Positions 59,238 to 64,000 of a DNA stretch of 64,000 bases are shown piece after piece; within the stretch, counting starts at the first letter, position 1; each line of letters begins with the position of its first letter. The translations under genes and the position numbers were made by a program. The notes beneath the pieces were generated by a model. The model did no database searches. It was not told the origin of the DNA and saw only the letters and a list, made by a program, of their open reading frames with translations. Source of the stretch: Bryoerythrophyllum caledonicum (Eukaryota; Streptophyta; Bryopsida; Pottiales; Pottiaceae); contig OZ020514.1 of NCBI GenBank assembly GCA_963971425.1, positions 18,821,406 through 18,885,405 of the forward strand. Reading direction: 5' to 3'.

Positions 59238-60746
59238 GCTCTTCGCTCTCCGCTCACCGCTCACATACGAGTTTTTTCCACCCAAAATCTTCATTTTTTT
59301 CTTGAGAGTTGATTGGTATTATGGTACTCACTTTCAAACCGTGAATCCAAAAAAAAATGTATGTCTCCACTAAGCTCTTATCAAAGACCTAAGACAATAT
59401 AGTATAAATTTTTCGAAGAAAATAGTTTTTTCTTCAAATTTTAGGTACGTATCCAAAATAAAAAAATGTCCCACCAAGGTTTAATGGGCTATTGGATGAA
59501 TAAATCATTGCCCAATGAGTTTTTTTTGTCTAAGTTCATCCAAATTCCATACAAACTCAACAATGTTTATGTTGTTAGCTCGGAGTATGATTCATTTTTG
59601 CAAAAAATGGATTAATTTACTCTCATGTCAAGCGTAATACTAGTTCTTTGTACACCAACATATGAAGGTGTAAAAAGGATGTAGCATATTCAAAAAAATT
59701 CATAACATATTATTTTGTAGAAAAATTAATATCAACAAATATTATGTTATTTAGTTGAAAATAAAATGTTGTATGGAGCAATAAATACTAGTCATACATA
59801 TGTGAAGATGCAAGGTAAATTGTATTAAGAGGTTATCAATGGTACAATGAGAAATATGGCCTTTATCACTAATTGGCCTATGCTACTCTATCAAAAAACG
59901 TGGCATCTATCAATAACTTCCTCCATCGCCATGTGGACGCAATATTTTTTTGGAATTGTCCACTTGAACAGAGGCGATAAAAAGTAATTCACGAATTTCA
60001 TCAGTGTAGCACATCGCTTGCGATCTTCATTTGTCACTTAGTCCAGACTTGCTTCAAAGGCTAACCCATCATCATGCAATCGTAAGTACAACCGCCATTA
60101 AAGCTCGAGTCTTCAATCTGGCGCAAATAGAAGTCATCCGCGACATGACCGCCTAAGTCCGCCAGGCTATTTTTTCCCGCGACATATGTCTGGCTTCGCA
60201 AATCCATATTTGGTCAAATTTTGAATTGTTACTTGGTCGACGACAGAGGCAACACATATACGATATCCAGAGCCAACCACCAACGACCAATGCGGTCCTT
60301 GTCTCTCGCTCTCGTGGTTTTGTACATGTAGAACGTGGCCTTTGGATTGGATATTGTGCTAGAGAGCCCCCAATCACACACTCCCATGTATTATTTTTCA
60401 AAAAAAGCTAGTGGAAAGTAGAGGAGTATGTTGTTTAATGACAAGTCATTCTGCACATAATGGGCCTGATGTACGTGGAATATAATGTGGAGAAAGGTCC
60501 ACACAAGATAAGTGCGCTTAGCTCTGAAGACCTCAACACGCTACCTCCCTTCAATCATGTTGTTGCGGAATTGATGTGTGAGCATTGCCGCTTGGATTGT
60601 CTCGTTGACATTTGATTCAAAAGCAACATCCAGATTGAGCATCTGCCGCAACGTATCGTCGTTCCAACACAAGGGATAGCCCTCAAAATGCTCGCAGGAA
60701 TGCTAGAATGTGAGCAGTGAGCAGTGAGCAGCGAGCAATGAGGAAT
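59238..60746. mobile_element. Element bounded by inverted GAGCGGTGAGC-type repeats
   Basis: The left end (59238-59272) read in reverse complement is ATGTGAGCGGTGAGCGGAGA, followed by GCGAAGAGC. The right end (60706-60742) reads ATGTGAGCAGTGAGCAGTGA, followed by GCAGCGAGC. The two are clearly inverted relatives. The interior carries a minus-strand kinase scrap. The element type is unclear: a gene-capturing DNA transposon would fit, but no target duplication was found. Confidence 0.45.
60153..60490 (-). pseudogene. Protein-kinase-like catalytic-loop fragment
   Basis: The minus strand gives HYVQNDLSLNNILL (about 60460-60420), matching the kinase catalytic loop H-x-D-x-x-x-x-N with His replaced by Gln. 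After one stop comes GVCDWGLSS (about 60367), matching D-F-G with Trp in place of Phe. Further on, DKDRIGRWWLALDIVYV may be the helix after the activation segment. The order and the roughly 20-residue spacing are right for a Ser/Thr kinase C-lobe. Neither the ATP-binding loop nor an intact frame is visible, so this is a fragment inside an element with inverted ends. Confidence 0.55.
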
Positions 60747-61291
60747 CATTAGTTCACGTGCCTACTACCACGTAATTTTGTAAATATGTATTTTTGAAAG
60801 TGATTGATAAACCTATGGCCGTCTCAAAAATAATGTTTTTAATTGGAACAATGGAAGGTATTATCGTCATATACATCATTTTTTTGCGAAACTTTGGTGA
60901 CTACAAATGGATGATTTTGCAAGATGGATGAATGTAAATAAATGTAGATGAGAGTGGATGAATGATTCTATCCAAACAATCAGGCTAGACTAGAATAATT
61001 ACAAGTCAAAATAGATTTGAATTTGAAAGAAGCTCAAGTATCATTCAAAATGGGAGTGAAAAACAAAAATCTTAGAAGGAGAAATTAGGGAACTTGGTGC
61101 CAAGGTGCCCTATGAGGCGGACTGAAGATCTTGCGATACACTGTGAAAAGGGTCACTGCTACTCACACCTTGTAAGTTCACGAGAAATGGTCAAACCAAA
61201 TAGACAAAGGAAACACCTTGAATTCATAATTGCTAGAACTCCGTTCAATTGTATTGAATGACATGAATAAAAAAACATAGACGATATTATG
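60747..61291. other. No gene seen
   Basis: AT-rich, with no reportable frame. It forms the 3' flank of the methyltransferase-like remnant. Confidence 0.45.
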
Positions 61292-62242
61292 TCAAGACTC
61301 TAGAAAGGTATTCCTACTTGTAATACAATTGGTTGAGGTTGAACTCTCACAGGCACTGTTGCAACTATCGCTTGTACTTGCCTCCTCTGCCTCCAAGTCT
61401 AAGTACATCTTGACATTCTTGTTAAACCTTGGAGATTTAGGTTTACGCACAAGTGTTTCAAAGCATGCTAGTTCCCTAGCAACAGGCTCTATGTAACAAG
61501 GTAGGGAAAATACCGAGCTTGAAGGAGACGGGAACAAATTCAGTAACCTGCCATAGAAGGAATCAAACTACAAATTAACTTAATCATATCGAACATTGCA
61601 TTGAAGTGCAATAAACAAAGTGAAGGAGATTACTTTGCTACATTTGTGTGTAAAAAACTTTGAAATAGGCTTAGACTTACGTATACATCCTATTTTTGGG
61701 GATTTTCTTTAGTGGCCTCTTGTCAAGTATAACTGGAGAAGTTTGGTGCTTCCGTTTATGCTGCACTGAATCTCTTGTTGTTGGGGCATTGAGGGATTTT
61801 ATAATCTCTTCATAAATTTTGACATCAGCCTCCAACGCCACAAGGTGGCGGCTAGTTCTTCGACATGCATAAATTGAAGCTCCTGCATGAGAAAATTCCA
61901 GCATTAGTGATCAAGAAATCAGTAGAGTATGGAAAGAAAGCCGAAAGTTATGTGGGGAGTACCGGTGGACGCATTGCAATCGAGAACAACATCCCCAGGT
62001 TTGGAGAAGCTCTCCACGAGCATCTAAAGCAAGACTGGGCTCTTCTCCTAGGCTCCTCTCCAAAGCTTCTGCTCAGTTTTTGAGGCTGTGTTGGCGTCTA
62101 TTAAATTTTGGAGGACGTCTTCATTGACGAGGTTTGTCTCAAGAGCACTTAGGGTCCGATTCTTCTCAAAGGAGAACTTGGAGTCCACCATGTTCTTTTT
62201 GAAAGACTCCTTGATGTAGAGGAGTATCAAGAACCTTTTTGT
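61292..62242 (-). pseudogene. Spliced methyltransferase-like gene remnant (3' exons)
   Basis: Three minus-strand exons can be joined with good splice sites: 62242-61963 (acceptor TTTTTGTAG before it), 61882-61681 (80-bp intron, acceptor CTCATGCAG) and about 61551-61292 (donor GTAAGT, acceptor TATGGCAG). Joining the first two gives FSKPGDVVLDCNASTGASIY, then ACRRTSRHLVALEADVKIYE. This pairs an SAM-binding motif I (V-L-D-x-x-x-x-x-G) with the R-H-x-V-A-L-E-x-D strand, in the order seen in N4/N6-type DNA methyltransferases and their relatives. Two TAG codons in exon 1 (around EKSPVLL) inactivate it. The C-terminus is Ser/Thr-rich. The catalytic D/N-P-P-Y/W box would lie upstream and was not found, so the substrate is unknown. 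Confidence 0.6.
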
Positions 62243-62832
62243 CTACAAAAATAAAAGCATAAGATAAAGATGTGAGGTAAGTGAGAAAACAACTTGTAAA
62301 TAAAAAAAGGAGCCGATACTGTGGGAAGGCGTTCCCACACACTTCTGGACCTTAACACTAAATCCGGAAGAAAATGAAGAAAATAAAAAAAATTAGGTAG
62401 TTAATTTAGCTATAGTAGCATAAATAATTTCATTGTAGACATAAGGTTTTAATGCTGAGCCGGAATCTTCAAAAGAGGCAGTTACAACATTCTCCCGGAA
62501 AACCGGAAATATAAGTACGGCATCATCCGGATCCGGAACCGCCATTATGACGCGTAACGATATCCGTACAGCGCATTAGATATATAACGCAACTGCCAGC
62601 CCTGGGCACCATTCTTTTAGGGTTTTCTGTGCTCGTTGTTTTCTTCTCTTCCGCATTGTGTTCTCTTGCAATTCTTTAGTGCAGAGGTAGCGTAGACACA
62701 AGGGACTTGGTGAGGTCAGTGCGTGCAGGGTTTCCGATCACCATTGCGAGGCGCAAGTTCACTGAGAGGTGGGCCTGAACGGCGGGAAAGAAGAGCAAGG
62801 CTCCAGCAGGTGGAACCCTACTACTACAGAAG
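62243..62832. promoter_or_regulatory. TCCGGA-rich leader of the downstream gag-like gene
   Basis: CCGGA-type words cluster here: TCCGGA at 62363, CCGGAA near 62460, CCCGGAAAACCGGAA from about 62496, and the perfect 12-bp palindrome TCCGGATCCGGA at 62526-62537. A GC-richer block with TTTTAGGGTTTT (62617) and a CT-rich patch (62640-62670) precedes the first ATG at 62833 and could hold the transcription start. The layout (palindromes, leader, gene) parallels the other loci. Confidence 0.45.
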
Positions 62833-63978
62833 ATGACGCCGGAGTGGCCAACCCCCGAGAAGGACTATAGGGTCTTGGAGACCTACCTCGAGGTGATGGG
62901 GTGCAAAGGCCTCCTTAGAGTACCCTGGGCTTTCTAGAGCGAGGTCATGGTGGCGGAGCTCCTGGGAAAGCCACCGAGCCAGCACGATGGGCACATTTGA
63001 GCGCATCCGGAGGTCTGGACCATGGCAATTTGGAGCGACGCCTATGGTCTCCGGCCCGGGACCGTCAAGGTGGCGGAGCACGACGACAACATCTTGATGG
63101 GGGAGTTCCTGTCGAAGGCAAATCCTAAGGACGGGTACGTGTTCAACGACCTCACCGATCCGGATGCGAGGTTAGTAGTGGCATTCCTTAACCCTATATT
63201 CCACCCGGAGAAAGCTAAACGGATAGCGGCCAAGTTAGCTAGCCTAATACTGGGAGCGATGAGAGGAAAACTGTCTGTAGACAAAGGAGCCTTAACGGAT
63301 GAGCAGATAGATCGCATGGTCAAGAACCTGCCAAAAGCCCGGAAAACCCCAACACCCCTCTCAACCTACGTAGCCCACATGTACGCAAAGCAAAAGATGC
63401 TGAGTTCGGAGAAGTAGGACGAGTACGACAACCTACTTAGCATCCAGTCATACAGAAGGATGGAGACGCAGGAGGAGCAGGAAGTTTCAGAGGGGTCCGA
63501 GTCGGAGAAGTCGTCATTTTCTCTTCTCATCAGGAGATCCCGGAAGCGGAGTCGGACAGTTTAGAAGGTTCCGGAAGCCGCCGGACCCAGCCAGCCTCCG
63601 GTAGCAGTAGAAGCTCAGAGCCCTATTGAGGCACCACCACCCAAAGAAGCCGCATACGAACGGTTCATGACCGGGTTAGAACCGGGACCGAACTGGTCCC
63701 CTAACATCATTGGCGACATTCCGGTGGATGTTTCAGAGCTCTGCAGACATATCGTCTGGCGGACCAAGATCCAAGAAGGAGAAATCCGGGCACAAACAAC
63801 CATGATACTGGCTATCATGGAAGAGGTGGGGACGGAGCACTCCAATGACCTCATTCCACAACTCGCGCAGATGAAGGCCAAGGAAGGTTCGATCAAGAAG
63901 TTAAAGCATGAAATTGCCAACTTCACCCAGACCAACATCCGGCTCTGGAAGCAAGTGCAGCAGGCGGGGGCCGCGTGA
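62833..63978 (+). pseudogene. Gag-like or accessory protein gene with four in-frame stops
   Basis: One frame of 381 codons runs from ATG 62833 (MTPEWPTPEKDYRVL) to TGA 63976, with internal stops TAG 62935, TGA 62998, TAG 63415 and TAG 63562 and no frame shift. The N-terminal half is globular (VEHDD-like acidic patch, DGYVFNDLTDPDARLVVAFL, NPIFHPEKAKRIAAKLASL). The middle is Ser/Pro/Glu-rich and probably disordered (EEQEVSEGSESEKSS). The C-terminus is helical (EGSIKKLKHEIANFTQTN). This plan, a helical domain followed by a coiled coil, resembles the genes at 29159 and 42726. I do not recognise the family. Its decay by stops alone suggests a relatively young pseudogene. CCGG words are dense in the coding sequence too. 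Confidence 0.55.
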
Positions 63979-64000
63979 GATGCGGCCCATCAAGCGAGAT

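Overview
The window looks like a repeat-rich stretch of a land-plant nuclear genome. Coding blocks are interrupted by GT-AG introns, there are two tracts of degenerate plant-type telomere-like repeats (CCCTAAA), and the recognisable proteins are plant transposon proteins: a Ty3/gypsy-type gag, hAT/DUF659-like, MULE-like and DUF7869-like transposases, and a PIF1/Helitron-like helicase scrap. My impression is a bryophyte or another non-flowering plant, but nothing here proves the lineage. I see no rRNA, tRNA, CRISPR array or clearly intact housekeeping gene. Almost every coding block carries in-frame stops.

Layout. 1-5.5 kb: nested non-autonomous elements (a fold-back element with arms of about 700 bp, two MITE-like elements, a 1.7-kb element inserted into a second fold-back arm). 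5.6-14.3 kb: a decayed multi-exon gene with a ParB-like motif, followed by an FCP1/NIF-phosphatase-like exon; a 19-bp palindrome, TATCCTCGA-N-TCGAGGATA, occurs 13 times in its introns and probable 5' intron, and twice more inside the coding sequence. 14.9-19.6 kb: minus-strand Ty3/gypsy-type fragment (gag, primer-binding site, 1.8-kb LTR rich in GACTTAAGTC). 20.5-28.4 kb: hairpin-bearing repeats and a decayed DUF7869-type transposase-like gene preceded by a second palindrome family, TTTAGCTCGA-N-TCGAGCTAAA. 29.1-32.4 kb: decayed coiled-coil gene. 34.0-35.6 kb: a plus-strand LTR of the same family. 36-41 kb: tandem repeats and a MULE-like remnant. 41-46 kb: telomere-like tract, helicase scrap and a minus-strand relative of the coiled-coil gene in DNA full of CCAATTGG. 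47.4-48.8 kb: hAT remnant. 50-52.8 kb: minus-strand coiled-coil gene with GGTCGC/GCGACC hairpins upstream. 54.4-59 kb: repeats built on CCTCCTTGG-TACC-AAGGAGG. 59.2-60.7 kb: element with inverted GAGCGGTGAGC-type ends and a kinase scrap. 61.3-62.2 kb: spliced methyltransferase-like remnant. 62.3-64 kb: TCCGGA-rich gag-like gene.

The most interesting pattern is that separate transposon-like loci each carry a different short palindrome, repeated many times mainly in the non-coding DNA upstream of or inside the locus's gene. Two families share the core CTCGA-N-TCGAG but differ in their outer arms. This resembles element-specific protein-binding sites, such as the motifs bound by VANC proteins in Arabidopsis VANDAL elements, but that link is inference only.
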